Notes: generated by a model not told the origin, from the letters alone. Counted from the stretch's first letter, positions 1 to 11,840 are shown. The stretch is DNA of 64,000 bases from Taenia hydatigena (GCA_036345935.2 JADWOT020001234.1:16865-80864), one strand, 5' to 3'. A program made the numbers and translations.

Positions 1-703
1 AATTGTTAATCTTCGAAACCTATGCTATCAAATGCGGTCGGGTTCAGAAAGCCTTCATTTTCTTCATTTTGTCCTCCATTCTACGAATTCAAAGGCGGTC
101 ACTGACTTTCTCTCTTCCAACCACTCACAATTTTAATATTATTGCGCATAAAACATGTGAGCACTTTAGAAACCTGTAGCATGCTGAGCCCACAAATGCG
201 CAAAAAACCTGCCACATATATGTTTGCTCGACTGTTTGAGTCCTCTGCTTTTGCTAAGGAAAGAAATTTTAGCAGAGATGGCTGGGTGGTAAAACTAAGC
301 TTGACGCAGGGAGGAGAGAAGGAGAAAAGAGCAGAAATTCGAGACACCTTATTATACCTTTTGACAAAACATTATTTCCTTGGAAAATCTGACCCAAATC
401 TCGTCTTAGTGTAACGTAGAATCATTATATGCTCACATAAGCTCTGAAAAATGCCGTCTCATTTAGGTTACTCTAAGCACACTATAGTGCCGTTTTATTG
501 GCATGGAATACAGAACTAATACCTACTGGTAAAATTCGAAAGAGCGATTACACCGATAGACGGCGTCATGCATGCTCCTTTTTGAGGCTGTCGTAAACTT
601 CCGCTAAATCTGCCGTTAGGGCTTTCAGTCAAGGTACCTAAGACATCAAAAGGATAGGCATGGATTGGTGTACTGCTAGCTTTTCACTGTTTTTGTTATT
701 ACA
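1..703. other. no gene recognised; ends in a possible intron
   Basis: No RNA gene, repeat or convincing coding frame is visible here. A 90-codon open frame at 142-414 (+) begins at a non-ATG codon and overlaps an 82-codon frame on the other strand, so neither is supported. The last 25 bases before 705 form a pyrimidine-rich tract ending in CAG, which would suit a 3' splice site for the coding-like segment that follows. Confidence 0.4.
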
Positions 704-704
704 G

Positions 705-940
705 GCTATGTATCCATCCCGAAGATGGATCGGACATTTGCATTTGGGCGTGCATCGCCCTTCCATGATAGTGATGAAGCACACTTTGTCAATGCACACG
801 CACCATTATATGCTGACATTACTTGGGCTGATTAAGTTTGATTTGTGCGCATATATACCTTGCTTGCACCAGAGACCATTACAAAAGTTATTTTTGCTTT
901 AAACCTATGTGATAAAGTCCCTTTTGTTGAGAGTGTAATT
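705..940 (+). pseudogene. coding-like relic, possible decayed exon
   Basis: After an acceptor-like CAG at 702-704, a 42-codon open segment (707-832) reads YVSIPKMDRTFAFGRASPFH and onward to ITWAD. Two in-frame stops follow at 833-841, and the same frame then reopens for 33 codons (842-940), including LLAPETITKVIFALNLCDKV. The amphipathic pattern and lack of low complexity suggest former coding sequence. The second part faintly recalls the helix of DENN domains (pattern LL.PE.I.KVI.ALLLC.KV), but this is a weak resemblance. The stops argue for a pseudogene rather than an active exon. Neighbouring relics on the same strand continue to 4.8 kb. I do not recognise the family with any confidence. 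Confidence 0.35.
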
Positions 941-1932
941 TAGTGAATAAGTGGATCAACCTTGGCAATCCAAAGGGGATGCGATATGCTTAACTCTACC
1001 AGATTTCCTACCACCGTCGTGTGTTGTGTTTCAACTCTATCTTTGTCAATTACCACGCTGATAGTGGTCGTGCTTTACTTACTCTATCCATCGCTGCGGG
1101 CCCGGTGGCAGTTCAACGCAAGACCATCCTACATGGCATTTTATGTCTTGCTCGTCAACAATGGCTGGGAGCGCATTGTCCTGACCTGCGTATGCACCAT
1201 CCTTAACATTCCTGGGATGTTAGATTCTAATCCCATCCCTACCTAGCCTCTTTCGAAAGAAGCACAGCGCACTTGAACTTTTGACTAGTTTTGGTATAAC
1301 ATCGACGATTAGCTTTGCGAGTTCGCTAAAGCTATTGAAGGACCATTTAGACAGTAAGCGATCACATTGTTCTCAAGCAAATTGTTTCTCTTTTCAACTC
1401 GCTTTTTCAGTTATGAGATCATGGCACTGCAAGGGAGTGGTTTACAAATTTGTTTTCTGCATGCACTGTCGTTTTTAGCCCAGCATCTACTTGTAAAAGC
1501 TTTTAAATCTTAGTTGAATGGCTTCTCCTAGAGAAGCTTGATGTCGAAAACTCCAGGGTAAGGCCGGTGTTAACACAAGTGGATTTGGCCATTAAATTTA
1601 AAATTAGCATATTGCAATGCCCTAAATTTGTTTATTGAGGGAGGAAAAGATCGCGGATGCCACCACTTTAGGTATACTTTACCCTCACCCATAAATATAT
1701 GAATGCGAGCTTAGAGAGGTTATTGTGTGCTGATGAGTTGGTTTCCTTCCGTCAGCGGATCAACCTTTTAGTGACCAGTGGGGCAGCACTAGCAATGCGA
1801 TTGTTTCAAATTCAACTGCTGCAGTTGGGTGGTAGCAGTATCGCCTCCTCTGCCGGGCTCTTCCAGCCACCGCGCACTCTCACAAATCAAAGTGCTCACA
1901 CTGCCCTCCATCATCTTCCGTTAACAAATTGA
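941..1932 (+). pseudogene. string of short open segments, unidentified
   Basis: Several + frames look protein-like but are broken by stops. One at 1021-1206 contains LLTLSIAAGPVAVQRKTILH; one around 1250-1478 contains LLTSFGITSTISFASSLKLL. An ATG-started 77-codon frame at 1699-1932 contains SLERLLCADELVSFRQRINL. They are in different frames with no clear splice signals linking them. The simplest reading is decayed exons of the same unit as the flanking relics. No family is recognised. Chance open frames cannot be excluded for any single segment; the clustering on one strand is what makes them worth listing. Confidence 0.25.
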
Positions 1933-1983
1933 AGATGACGATATCTCAAAAGGTATCTTTGACCTCCTCTTCGTCCTCCTCAG

Positions 1984-2153
1984 GTTCAACTTCACTGAGG
2001 TGACTGATATTGGAGACGAAGCGGAGAGATATGCAAATATCATCACCCTCATTGATGCCATCCATCATCCACTAATAATCACCTATCCAAGGAGTTTGAT
2101 GGATTGGCCAGAAGATGAACGCACATGCTACTTACTTGCGCTTTGTGAATTTG
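1984..2153 (+). pseudogene. exon-like segment with splice signals both sides
   Basis: This is one of the best single coding signals in the window. A polypyrimidine tract (roughly 1957-1981) ends in CAG at 1981-1983. A fully open 56-codon segment then runs to a donor G|GTATGT at 2153/2154. The translation starts FNFTEVTDIGDEAERYANII and ends near DERTCYLLALCEF; it has mixed composition and typical globular character. Exon phase would be 1 nt left over at each end. It could be a live exon of a gene whose other exons lie outside or are short, or an exon relic, since the segments before and after it carry stops. I do not recognise the protein family. Confidence 0.45.
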
Positions 2154-2307
2154 GTATGTGATAGGCGTATATCCAGACTGACATTACTGACTAATCTAAT
2201 TGGATTTTTAAGCACTAATCTCATCTACTTAGCAATTGTACTGCTTTGGTATGTGCCGGGTGTGGTCAATTTAGATGGATTGCGCTCAAGATCGGGCGCT
2301 TTAAATC

Positions 2308-2436
2308 ACTCGGATTCGTTATTTTTTGGAAAGTGATATTGCATTCAGCGATGACGATGGAAATCTCCCAGAGGGTGCACGTCGTGACGTGAAGACGTTT
2401 TGGAAGTTACAAAAGACAAAGGGACATTTTTGGCCT
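2308..2436 (+). pseudogene. coding-like relic, 43 codons
   Basis: An open segment between in-frame stops contains ESDIAFSDDDGNLPEGARRD followed by VKTFWKLQKTKGHFWP. The acidic run followed by basic and aromatic residues looks like real protein. The same frame continues downstream with isolated stops to about 2670, including LQLHVDVALNSMILLSSMNP. No donor or acceptor was clear. It lies 155 bp after the exon-like segment ending at 2153 and on the same strand, so it may belong to the same former gene. Function unknown. Confidence 0.3.
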
Positions 2437-2915
2437 TAAATTATTGCCAAAGGAATTGTCTGTGACATTTAGCCTTACCAAAATCTACAGTTGCATGTGG
2501 ATGTGGCGTTGAATTCAATGATTTTACTTTCTTCCATGAACCCTGCCTACTCCTCGAGTCTCGATCGCAGCGTTGAGCATAAGTAAAGAGCTTTTGGGCA
2601 TTATGCGAAAGAAGAAGAATGTTCAGTTGGATGCATGACAACACAAATTTTAATTAAAATGTGTGAATAGTGCTGGCTAGGAAATGCATTTAGATATTTA
2701 AAGTGAGAGGAATGCAAGAGACTTATGTACACCAGGACTAAAGCATGTAATCGTGAGGAAGTGTTCGTTTCCAAAAGCCGCCAGGCAGTGCTTTAAAACA
2801 GAGTAAGATTAAATGATTACAATAATGCACCGAAAGAGGACATTTGACACCGATGATGGGAATAAGGAAGTGCACATTCTCCTCCCTTCCTCCAATGCGA
2901 CCAATTTAAAGAGTC

Positions 2916-3169
2916 TGGCTCCAAAATGCAGAATGGGATGTGTTTTCCTGCATTATCCAACAACAGGGCGAAGAAATCGTTGACATCGCCGATTATCTTG
3001 TCTTGGCTTTCGTGCGCATTGTTTGCAATCCTTAACTTTTTCTTCCCAAGTAAAGTGGCTGCAGGCGGTCAACAGGCCATTTCATCATCTCCATGTGTCA
3101 AGTGTTCTTCTGCTGGCTCAATGTGCACCGCATTTAGCTACCCTTTTAGCTACTCCTGTTTTGGTTCAT
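2916..3169 (+). pseudogene. coding-like relic with frameshift
   Basis: Two adjoining open segments in different frames are consistent with one sequence broken by a frameshift near 3033. The first (2916-3032, 39 codons) contains WDVFSCIIQQQGEEIVDIAD. The second (3035-3169, 45 codons) contains KWLQAVNRPFHHLHVSSVLL and an alanine/leucine-rich helix-like end before a TAG. Helical, HEAT-like character is suggested only by composition. A competing frame (2926-3234) spans the same bases, so the coding assignment is uncertain. Unrecognised family. Confidence 0.3.
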
Positions 3170-4204
3170 TAGTGGCACATATTACTACATTATCAGGAAT
3201 TGGAATTGTGCGCGATGTGAGGATCTCAGGCTAACCTCCTCAATTAGCAACAGTCTATCCAGAATGAGTAGGATATAAATCACGTTATAATTGTAAAGGC
3301 AAAGACTTGAATAATGGGATCCTTTGGGCGATTAGCATTGCTTCAATCGAGATCCACTCCAAAGGGAGAGAAATGGCCTCAAATAGTTCGTGTTTGCTAA
3401 CTGTGCACGCACCATGCTATTGCACAGATGCTATTACCTCAAACGATGCGTTGCAACAGCTTTTGCTGCCTATTTTGCTTGGTTTGTTGTTTTAGGGAGC
3501 TCAAGTCAACTTTAAGGAGTCGGAATTACCTCGCATCCTGCTACTCACACGGTTGATCAAGCGCCTTGCTGGACTTTGAGACCTGCGGCACAAAATTGCT
3601 AATACTTTTATGGTATGCTGTGTGACATTGCATTCATTTGGTTTTGTCTTTCACTACAGTCATCAGAGAAGCTTTCAACTTATTTATAAAACCTTGTTAA
3701 TTTGCCTAGAATATTCATCTGTGTCACTGCTTTCATTTGCAACATTTTCTGCATTTGCGTGCCTTTAACAAAATCAGCAACTCGCTGACGAATTCGTCTA
3801 AGTTATGGCATAATACGCAAGACCATGGCTAGCAGCTGACATGAAGTAATAGGCAAGAAGTGCAGTTGAGCTCGTTCCAGAAGGGTGGGATATTAGACAC
3901 GGTAAATCGAAAAGCCCCTAGGGAATCACAACAGGAACCTATTTCGAAGTTTTCAAGACCCTTCTGAAAGGGCTTCTCCATCAACGAGCCGTTTTGCTTT
4001 GTTCCGCCTCCTTTTTTTAAATAGTGGCCCAGTCATCACGCCTTCCATCCCGTTTCGCACATTTCATTATGGTCGTCCAAAGCTAGTATCTCACACCAAT
4101 TAAAGGAATGCTGTAAGAACTATGAGGGATAGGAGTGTAAAGACGAAATCTTTGACCCAATCTCACACCCCCTATAGATGCTGCACAGCAGCCTTTAGCG
4201 AGAA
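3170..4204. other. no gene recognised; weak coding-like traces
   Basis: Short + open stretches occur (for example 3307-3495, and a segment near 3940-4000 reading TYFEVFKTLLKGLLHQRAV), but each is short and unsupported by splice signals. No repeat, RNA gene or low-complexity tract stands out. Confidence 0.3.
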
Positions 4205-4423
4205 GTGCACGTGTGTAGCTTTAGCTCTGAATCTAATCATGTGCAAAAGACACCATATGCAATTTATCACGACACACCCTCATCTATGCCCCATGCTGCA
4301 TGTCGCAGTTGCTTCTCCGTCGGATTACCTGCCACTGCGTTTCCATGTGCAGGATGTTATCACCTAAAATGCATCACATTTGACAGCGATTTCAAGCTCT
4401 CTCTCTTGACTGGCTTTGTTACG
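4205..4423 (+). pseudogene. Cys/His-rich PHD-like segment
   Basis: Within an open frame, Cys codons at 4301, 4310, 4346 and 4355, a His codon at 4361 and a Cys codon at 4370 give C-x2-C-x11-C-x2-C-x1-H-x2-C (end: CAGCYHLKC). This resembles the zinc-binding core of PHD fingers, although PHD fingers normally have about four residues before the His and a later W-x-C-x2-C, which I do not see here. A good donor ACG|GTGAGT at 4423/4424 ends the segment. It may be a decayed or unusual PHD exon; a chance Cys cluster is possible. The frame continues open past the donor to 4612, so the splice site is not proven. Confidence 0.3.
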
Positions 4424-4680
4424 GTGAGTCAATGCTATTCCGTGGCATTAGAGCGAATATGTCATTACAAGGAGATGAAGTATCTGTGCGGCAATCAACT
4501 AGAATCAACCAATTACTTTGTTAGTTGCCGATACGTCTTTAGAAAAAAAAACCGACTTTTAAGTCTTCAAAATTTACATCTTAACAGGCGGCTGCCCTTC
4601 AATCAACTCTGAAGTTTAGTTACATTCACCACCCTCTGAAATCGCGTATTATCCATCGAAAAAATATAGACAGTGCCTGA

Positions 4681-4788
4681 GCCACTGCGCGAGGAGACGG
4701 CGTCGATGATTGTTTCCAGCCGGGAGATGCCTATTCATTCGACATAATAATACATGGAGTCTTCTACCGAAAGAAACCACATGGGATG
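4681..4788 (+). pseudogene. fragment like kinase subdomain IX (receptor guanylate cyclase or TKL type)
   Basis: A 36-codon segment between TGA stops (4678 and 4789) contains GDAYSFDIIIHGVFYRKKPH. Established knowledge: kinase-homology domains of receptor guanylate cyclases and TKL kinases carry the pattern [GS]DVYSFGII..E...R..PF at subdomain IX. Here A replaces V, D replaces the usual G, and H replaces F, and the E expected after the helix is G. The rest of a kinase or cyclase domain is not visible on either side. It is best read as an isolated, diverged exon fragment. The motif is short, so coincidence is possible. Confidence 0.4.
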
Positions 4789-4791
4789 TGA

Positions 4792-7700
4792 GTTGCGTCA
4801 ACAGAGGCAATTCACGGGGTGCCGTCGTGAAGCCTTTAAAGCTTTCACAGGAGGAGGTCAAAAGTATTTCGGCTTCATGAAATGGGTGTCTACCTTACAG
4901 AGACGTTACTGCGTGATCACGGTTGGGCAATCCAAGATTCGATTTCTTGTGTAACAAACAGCGAGCAGATGAGCAACTAACCCATTTTTCAATATTGTAT
5001 ATCGTTCGGATTACTGCATGCGATGATAAACCAAAAAGATTTTGACGTATGGCTGCAAAAATAAAACGTCTTTACTACAAAATGGAAGAGTTTGGATCTA
5101 TTTTTGTGGCTTGGGCGATAAGAGAATAGCCGGTAGCCGCACCCGCAGGGAATGCACGAAAATCGTCCAAACCCTAACATAGAAAAATAAAACCTTATCC
5201 AGTAGCTCAACTTGACGTGACGCCTAGCAGTACTTTATTGTAGAGAATATGGCCATCCGGTCAGCACGCGCCAGGAATAACAAATTATTATAGTAAGGAG
5301 AATTTACAAGGTCAGATTTAACTTCAATGTTTGGCATCTTGCATCGTGATGCCATGACCTATGACAACATTGATAATTCACTTTTCTGGTCTCCCTAACG
5401 CACTTAAAATTGTCCTTAGGAAATGCACCTCTCTCCGAGATTCTTTACCTTCAGAGGGTACCAAATAAAGCAAGCTACCTCGCAGACTTCCTCTTTAGTC
5501 GATTGTGCTAGTAAGTGTAGTTTTCTGACAATGTACAGTTAATAATGAGGCCTGCTTTTTTAATAAGGGCTTGTACAAGCCCAAATGCACGCAGTAAAAG
5601 GCTTTAATGTCGATCCGTGTTAAATGATTGGTCATTTAACGTACTTGTCTCCTCACAGTCGCCAATACGACGGCAGCTTCATAACTGCACCTCGCTTATT
5701 TAACTTCCTCTCTTTTCTTTGTCTAAGCAAATCCACGATTTCAAAAATTAAAAGAATATATGATTGGCAGACTTATAGCAGACCTATTCACCATGCTTCA
5801 GTTCCTTCACGTGAGCTTTTATAGCCGATATTTTTTCCTAAGTGATTGATTTTGCACTCCCCTTTCTATAGGAGAATCGAATGCCAAACGGGTTCTTACC
5901 AGGCTGCACACCAATACTTTTTTTAACTTAAGGTGCACAACTGTGTTTTCTTCCACTATCATCACTCACAGCAATAGAGTGACATATTTTCCATCGTGGG
6001 TATATCTGGAAGGCAAAGAAGCCTCGAGAGTTTGCTGTAAACACTAGAGAAGAAGCGTTAACATGGAAGCCAACACAAGTGCAGAGTTGCTATTTTCGAA
6101 AATCGGCTTGTGAGCGGTCACCTTTGAGGTCAGTAGCAGAGCTACCAACTCTTTCAGCACTCAGCTAATGGCGAGGTCTAGCCAGCGGATTTACCTCGAA
6201 CAGGAGCTGAGTCCTGCTACGTATGCACTCCTATAGGAGCACTTCGTCTCAAGTGCCGTAGAGCACTGATTACTGAACGAATTTCTAACTCGAAATTCAA
6301 CTCAACATTTTGTTAGAGTAGGTGAGAGCTAGAACGGCTCATTTTTCTCATTTCTTACAAGTGTTTTTCACTGCACATACTGTAGAGCTAATCAAACCAC
6401 GGATCGATGGAGAGGTGGAGCATAATGACTACCATTTGTTGACGTTGGAACGTACAAAATGCAGCACTTGATGCTTAAAGAGCAAAAATGCGAGACTTCA
6501 TGCAAATCGCTTATGTAATGCCCCCTTTTGTGATCACTAACGCTGATACTATGGAATATTGATGAGCAAAATTCATGTTTTGGCTAGTTATTAAGACTGC
6601 TCAGCAAAAAATGAAAATTTAAACTTAGTGGATATAAAAAGGAGGGAATGAGGGCGAAAAGAGGTTGCTTGGTGAGAGGTTAATGTGTTATTTATTAATG
6701 TTGCGCCTTGTAGGAGAAGACCGTACATGAGAGCCATCCTAAACCTACTTCGGCTTTCTCTGACTCAGATTAGGCTGTGGGCCATGCTTATACATTTCTC
6801 GATTTGGTGATTCTACAAATAAGTAATTTCCGGTAGCTATAGCATATGTCCATGGGAAACTAGATACCTTTTTTATTTCAAGGATGGCGAACGCCCTTAT
6901 CCATACTTAGGGCAAAGGTGAATGTCTTTAATGCATTCAGATGCATTGTAGAAAATATGCCTATGCATAAACGCCGAAAGTTCATGAAGAATTCACATTA
7001 TATCACTTAGCTTCAATTGTCGACAGATCCACCCGCTGCTCAAAGCTTACTCTTTAAGAGCCATTTCGGGTTGGCCGTGTGGTTTAATGTCACTGATTAG
7101 CTTCCCATTCCACAGCATTCGGTCTCAGTTCTAACTTGTGTGGTTGGTTCTTCTGCAAGCAATTTCCACGCCTTAACATCTTGTCATACTAGTTCAACTC
7201 GCAACACAGAGGGATAGTCACAACTAGTCAAGGGCACAAAATCGACGCTCCACACGTTATGTCCATTCTCGGCTCAATGGTTTCGTAAAGGAATAAGGAG
7301 TACAAAGTCATCAGCGCGTATTCTGCGTATCACCACTTAAATGAAAATCTTGGGTGGAGGATAAAGGAGGACATGGGCATGAAAGTGGCTCACAAATCGC
7401 AGTGCGAATCAAGAAAGCTGGCATATTTCAGCAAGCTTTACTTAAGTATTTACTCCAACTTTTGATTAACTATGTGACTACAGCTTTCCTGCATTTAAAT
7501 TACGAAAAAGGATGAGGTTTGATCTAGTCAGTGCTTAAACTTCCACGTCAAGCGCACTGTAGGCCCTTTGCAGGCTCTCGTGTATTTGCCTTATTCTCGA
7601 TTGAAATTGGTTGCTAAGAACGTACAATGTGCCGCAGGTGGTATTGGACCGACACCTTGCGCCGAAGACGCTTCCTTAGTCAGCCGCAAAGTAGGTCCTT

Positions 7701-7900
7701 TTCAATGTTAAGATGCGTATGTAAACATGTTCACGCATGATGCGTACACGTATGCGCATGCTTTTTGTGGAATCTTCACGTCACTTTAATATTAGATAAA
7801 CCTTATTAGGTGAAAGACATGTTTTGATCGAAATGACGATGGCTTGTACGACAAGTGGCCAAATCAACCGAACATCGGTGCTCATCAGGCACCTCGTAAC
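4792..7900. other. about 3 kb without a recognisable gene
   Basis: I see no RNA gene, repeat or clear exon. Weakly protein-like + stretches occur around 6070-6290 and 7020-7250 and at about 7600-7690 (KLVAKNVQCAAGGIGPTPCA), all interrupted by stops or without splice context. The minus-strand frame at 4989-5210 is not supported by anything but its length. Confidence 0.3.
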
Positions 7901-7989
7901 ATTACTTTTCCATCTACCAGAATGATTTTGGTACCTAAGCTTGCATATTTTGCTGTTTCAGCAATCATATACAAGTATTGTCCGATTCG

Positions 7990-8560
7990 CTTAGTGTGTC
8001 GTAGAACCCTCGGCCTGCTCTTATGGCACCAAAGAGGTGAGGAAGATTGCAAGATCAGCTTAATATTAACCACTTATGCATGGCGCGAGTAACACAAGCA
8101 CTTTCGTTTGGTTCTCAAAACAGTCCGACGTCACAACGTATGCTGTACATGTTACATTAGGTTTGAAAACTATGATTTGCTCCTCATTCAATCATCAGAG
8201 AACATATTTGTGAGTAGGCGTCTGTTTAATTCTGATTGAATACAGTATGTGCTCTGCTAATCGGCCATGGCTTTGACGTTTCATGCAAACTCCACATAAA
8301 TTCATGCTTTATTTCATCATGCTGCAGTCCAAGGAAATTCAGATTCTGGAATACGCCTTCACTGCACGGAATACTTTGCTGAATATCTTACGTGGGAGGA
8401 GATGCAATATCACATGCGCTCACGCCATCTCTGTAGGTATTTGTTTATTTGGCTTAGTTTGCAGCTGCTGTTTACAGTATCGCCTTGCTTTCCACTTTTA
8501 GACCCTTGGTGCCGATTATTTGAGTAAAATGCGGTTGCATGCTACTTCGTTAGTAAAGTA
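7990..8560 (+). pseudogene. two-finger C2H2 module, copy 1 (decayed)
   Basis: This aligns with 19.6-20.19 kb on the same strand. Just upstream of finger 1, LKTV..HN.CC.C is shared with copy 2. Finger 1 relic: Cys codons at 8141 and 8150 (C-x2-C), then 12 residues, but both His positions are lost (Q and I). Finger 2 relic begins with Cys at 8363; the second Cys is Tyr (TAC at 8372), then 12 residues, His, x4, His (YHMRSRH). Finger spacing is 222 bp against 224 bp in copy 2. The two parts are in different frames with stops between, so this is a pseudogene. C2H2 fingers usually bind nucleic acid; no function is claimed for this copy. Confidence 0.55.
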
Positions 8561-9591
8561 TGTAAGTCCCTATCAGGTTGCATAGCAACACCATACATCC
8601 GCATAGCATCCAACGATATAGTGCGAAAAGAGTATTCGGTGCGTAGTGCTTGGCATTTTACTGCGTAAAAGAGTTACACCGGCAATGATAAGGGGTGCAT
8701 CTTAACATGCAAAACTAGTCAAGCTTTACCACGTCAGTTGCTAGAATATTTGCAGTTAACGACATGGCAAGGAAGTATGACTAATAGTCTGGCGTAGTTT
8801 TACAGGCCACTGACTTTAATTAGCTGTGCATGCAAATGCAAAAATGCTCAAATGGTTTTCATTTTGCCAGCATTTTAGCAAACTCTGGCAAGCTGCTCAA
8901 ACCTTCCTTTTATGGGTCTTTAATCAAATCTGAGCTATTTGATCGGAATTTCACACAACAAAACGCCTTTTGGCATTTATTGTTGTTTCGTATCCTGATC
9001 ATTGTTACTTAAGCGGGTGGATTTCTACATGAATCTAGGTGATTGAGAAGCCTTTGTAAAGGAATGTATGCGGCCGAAAAAGGTTGGTTGTAGACCAGGT
9101 ATTGATAAGACAAATTTGTCAAAGGTGGTATGTTGGAAGGAGTTGCGATTGCTTTTAGGCAATGCGGAGAAGAGGGGTAAAGCTAGCTGCACGCCTGCGT
9201 AAAAATGAGCAAAGTTCTGGTTCTTATAAAATAAGGTTTTTCGTTAACTTAAAAACAATTTTGAACATTTACTAATTTACAACACAGCAAGCTATGGTAA
9301 AATTTTTATTGCTGCCTCCATTTCTAGGCTTTGTCATAAAGGTGAAGTGCAAAATGCATTGCATCATTGGCCGATACGCCTATCTGATGTCTGGCAGTTA
9401 AAATGATGCTGTAGGTTACCCCAAATACTTCAACACTTGGTAAACTTAACTAAAAATTCACGGTATGCTACTATGAGTACAGAGGTGCATCATTATTCCT
9501 AATACCTGAATTAAAGCGAAGAATAGGCAGTGGATGATAGGCATCATATCTTGCCCGTTCAGATTATTGACCTAGTTACTTGGTGATGAAG
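8561..9591. other. no gene recognised
   Basis: A 60-codon open frame lies at 8830-9012 (+), without splice signals, homology in the window or recognisable motif. Nothing else stands out. Confidence 0.3.
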
Positions 9592-9750
9592 ATGAGCACT
9601 TTTCTCCCTCTGGACATCGGCACCGTCAGCGATGTGGTGAGAGGAGTCAGCACAGTATCCACCAAGATCGGTGACCTCACATTTGCAGGCCTGCCACAGA
9701 TTTGGTGCTGTGCCACTGATACTACCTGGATCAGTTCTGCATTCTATTAA
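9592..9750 (+). other. short ATG-to-stop frame of 52 codons
   Basis: An ATG at 9592 opens a 52-codon frame ending in TAA at 9748. It begins MSTFLPLDIGTVSDVVRGVS and is locally higher in GC than its surroundings. Composition is protein-like (valine, threonine, serine, glycine), but there is no recognised motif, no second copy in the window and no clear splice signal. It may be a small exon relic or chance. Confidence 0.25.
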
Positions 9751-11424
9751 CTGATTTTCGAATTAACTTGTGCTTTCAGGCACAACAATAAGCTGGTGAA
9801 CCGTCATAATCTGTGCCGTATTGGCAGCAAATATCCATGCTTTGTTTTAATGATAGCTGTTTAGACTTCCATAAGGCGAAAATAATCATCCACAAAATTA
9901 GTGTGCGGTGTGATAATGTAATTAAGTATAGAGTTTAGCCAGTTTTTATGCTTTTAACATCGTTAATATTTTTTTGGAAGATTTTTAAGGATATATTGTA
10001 GCGAACCGCAATCATTTATAATATTCGGACATGTCTTAACTGCACATATTTGCTTGTTGCCTGAAATTTGTCGAATTTATTTTCCTATTTACTTTTCATT
10101 TCTTAAAAGGTGGTGGTAGTTTACCTCACTGCTGTGGTCAACGAGGAAGAGGGGATATGAGGAAGAATGAGGATGTTTTGTGTTGGGGGTCGGCATAGAG
10201 GAGGAAGGAAACGCAATTTGAGATGACTCTTGTTACTGTCATCACATCCCGAGATTTCCCTTCCTTTAACAGTGCAGAACCAAGGAGGGAACCGTGAATG
10301 CAACCCAGCAGCACTTCTGTTACTTGATTTTTTTAAGGTCCCTGTTTAACATTAAATTTTTGTCATATTTTGCGGTATTTTTACCTACTTCATTTATTGC
10401 TTCCCATGCTTATCAGCCATTTATTCTCGGTTCACCGTAACCTAGATATCCCTACAAAGGGGAGTGTGATACGGTAAAGTCGAAGGTTGATTTTTCATAA
10501 GTTGATTAGCGCTGAAATTCTATTTTTAAACTCTTGCTGCAGTACCGCCGCGAAACCGTTAAAATTTGGATCACCTACAATTTGCCTCTTTTCGCCACAT
10601 CATCACACTCAGTGCACACGTAGGCAACGACTTCTGCATGAAGGTGCAATATCGTTCCGCCCCTGGTAGCGTTGCTTACTGCGGATCCACATTGCCATAC
10701 CTTCCATCCTAACTCTGCCCACCGCCTGCTACCTAGCTGTCTCTGTTTTCATTTTGTTTTAGGTGGTGCGGATGCAAGACGATGTTATTAAGCGGTCATT
10801 CATGCCTGCTACCTAAATATTAATGGCTTACACTGCAAATGAAAACAGCGGCACTACAGCTGATTGTTTTGCTACCAATACTATCTCCACGGTGCCCGTT
10901 AGTGAATTTATTTCTGTTGATGTAAACCGTCCGATTGAGGGAGAGGATTAGTAAAACTGAAGCTGACAAAATGTTTCTTTATTTCCTCACGAGACTGTCC
11001 AGCTTTTGCTGACTTGTTAATCTCTGGTGACACTGCAATCATTTGACGAACACCGACTTTAGCCATAAAAACGCTAGTAAGAACTAGGGTTGATCCGACC
11101 CGACCACTGGTAGTCAAAGTGTTCCTTTTTGGCATTAGGACATTAGTTCGGCTCCCAAATATATTTCAGCTTTTGGTAATTTGACGCAAAATCTCCACAC
11201 AAACAAGTGCATAGGAAAATCAGTTGGAAACATTATTTCCCATCTTTTGCTTAGGTACTGATATGGTTGATGAATGCACCATCATTTCCATAAGCTGTTG
11301 AGAGTCAGAAGAGCATTAAAAGCGATGCCTAAAGGATCGTTAGCGCATATTTCAGCTGAAGGTTGCTATTTCCTACATAGAGCCTCCAAAATCTAGAGGT
11401 GGATAGCATGGCACGTATTGCCTC
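9751..11424. other. no gene recognised
   Basis: AT-rich stretches (around 9930-10100) and several opposed short frames are present (10121-10303 on -, 10487-10669 on +, 10908-11135 on -). None has splice signals, motif or a second copy. I support no gene here. Confidence 0.3.
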
Positions 11425-11609
11425 AGCAGGTGTGGAAGCGTTTTAATTTTATTGAGCTGCATTATATTGACGGAAGTGAGGTGCACTTCAAAGTACAGTC
11501 TTCATTTGGTACCCCAATCCCACTGCTAAATGTGCTGTGGATCGTCAAAAAGTGGAGTGCTGTTGCTTGGCCTTAACAATAGCTTTAAATGGTGGTGAAC
11601 GCTTATCTT

Positions 11610-11840
11610 ATAGGTTGTCGGGTGGATGGGTTTGAGGAGGAAGGGTTTTGTTTAAGGAGAAGAAAACAAGATGTTCCCAAATGCTTTGTACAGGGGCATG
11701 TATGCCAGGAAGGCGGAGGGCGAGAAGGCTGAATGCGGCTTGAGTGAACTCACAGTCTTTTACTTCGCGGGGTGGTCAAAAATATCGTGTTGCCAATTCA
11801 GCACGCGGTGCCATTAAATGAGTATGATGGATAGTGCCGC
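11610..11840 (-). pseudogene. frame shared with 35721-35927, with an internal stop
   Basis: On the - strand this matches the 68-codon + frame at 35721-35927 from its ATG (MAPRAELATRYF) to the same terminal stop after PDNL. This copy has an in-frame TGA where the other has Arg, plus several substitutions, most of them amino-acid changing. The shared start, frame and end suggest a former coding unit or a conserved non-coding block. No family recognised. Confidence 0.35.

Noticed and set aside
842..940. DENN domain assignment for LLAPETITKVIFALNLCDKV
   Set aside because: Only a short helix pattern matches; flanking parts do not follow the domain.
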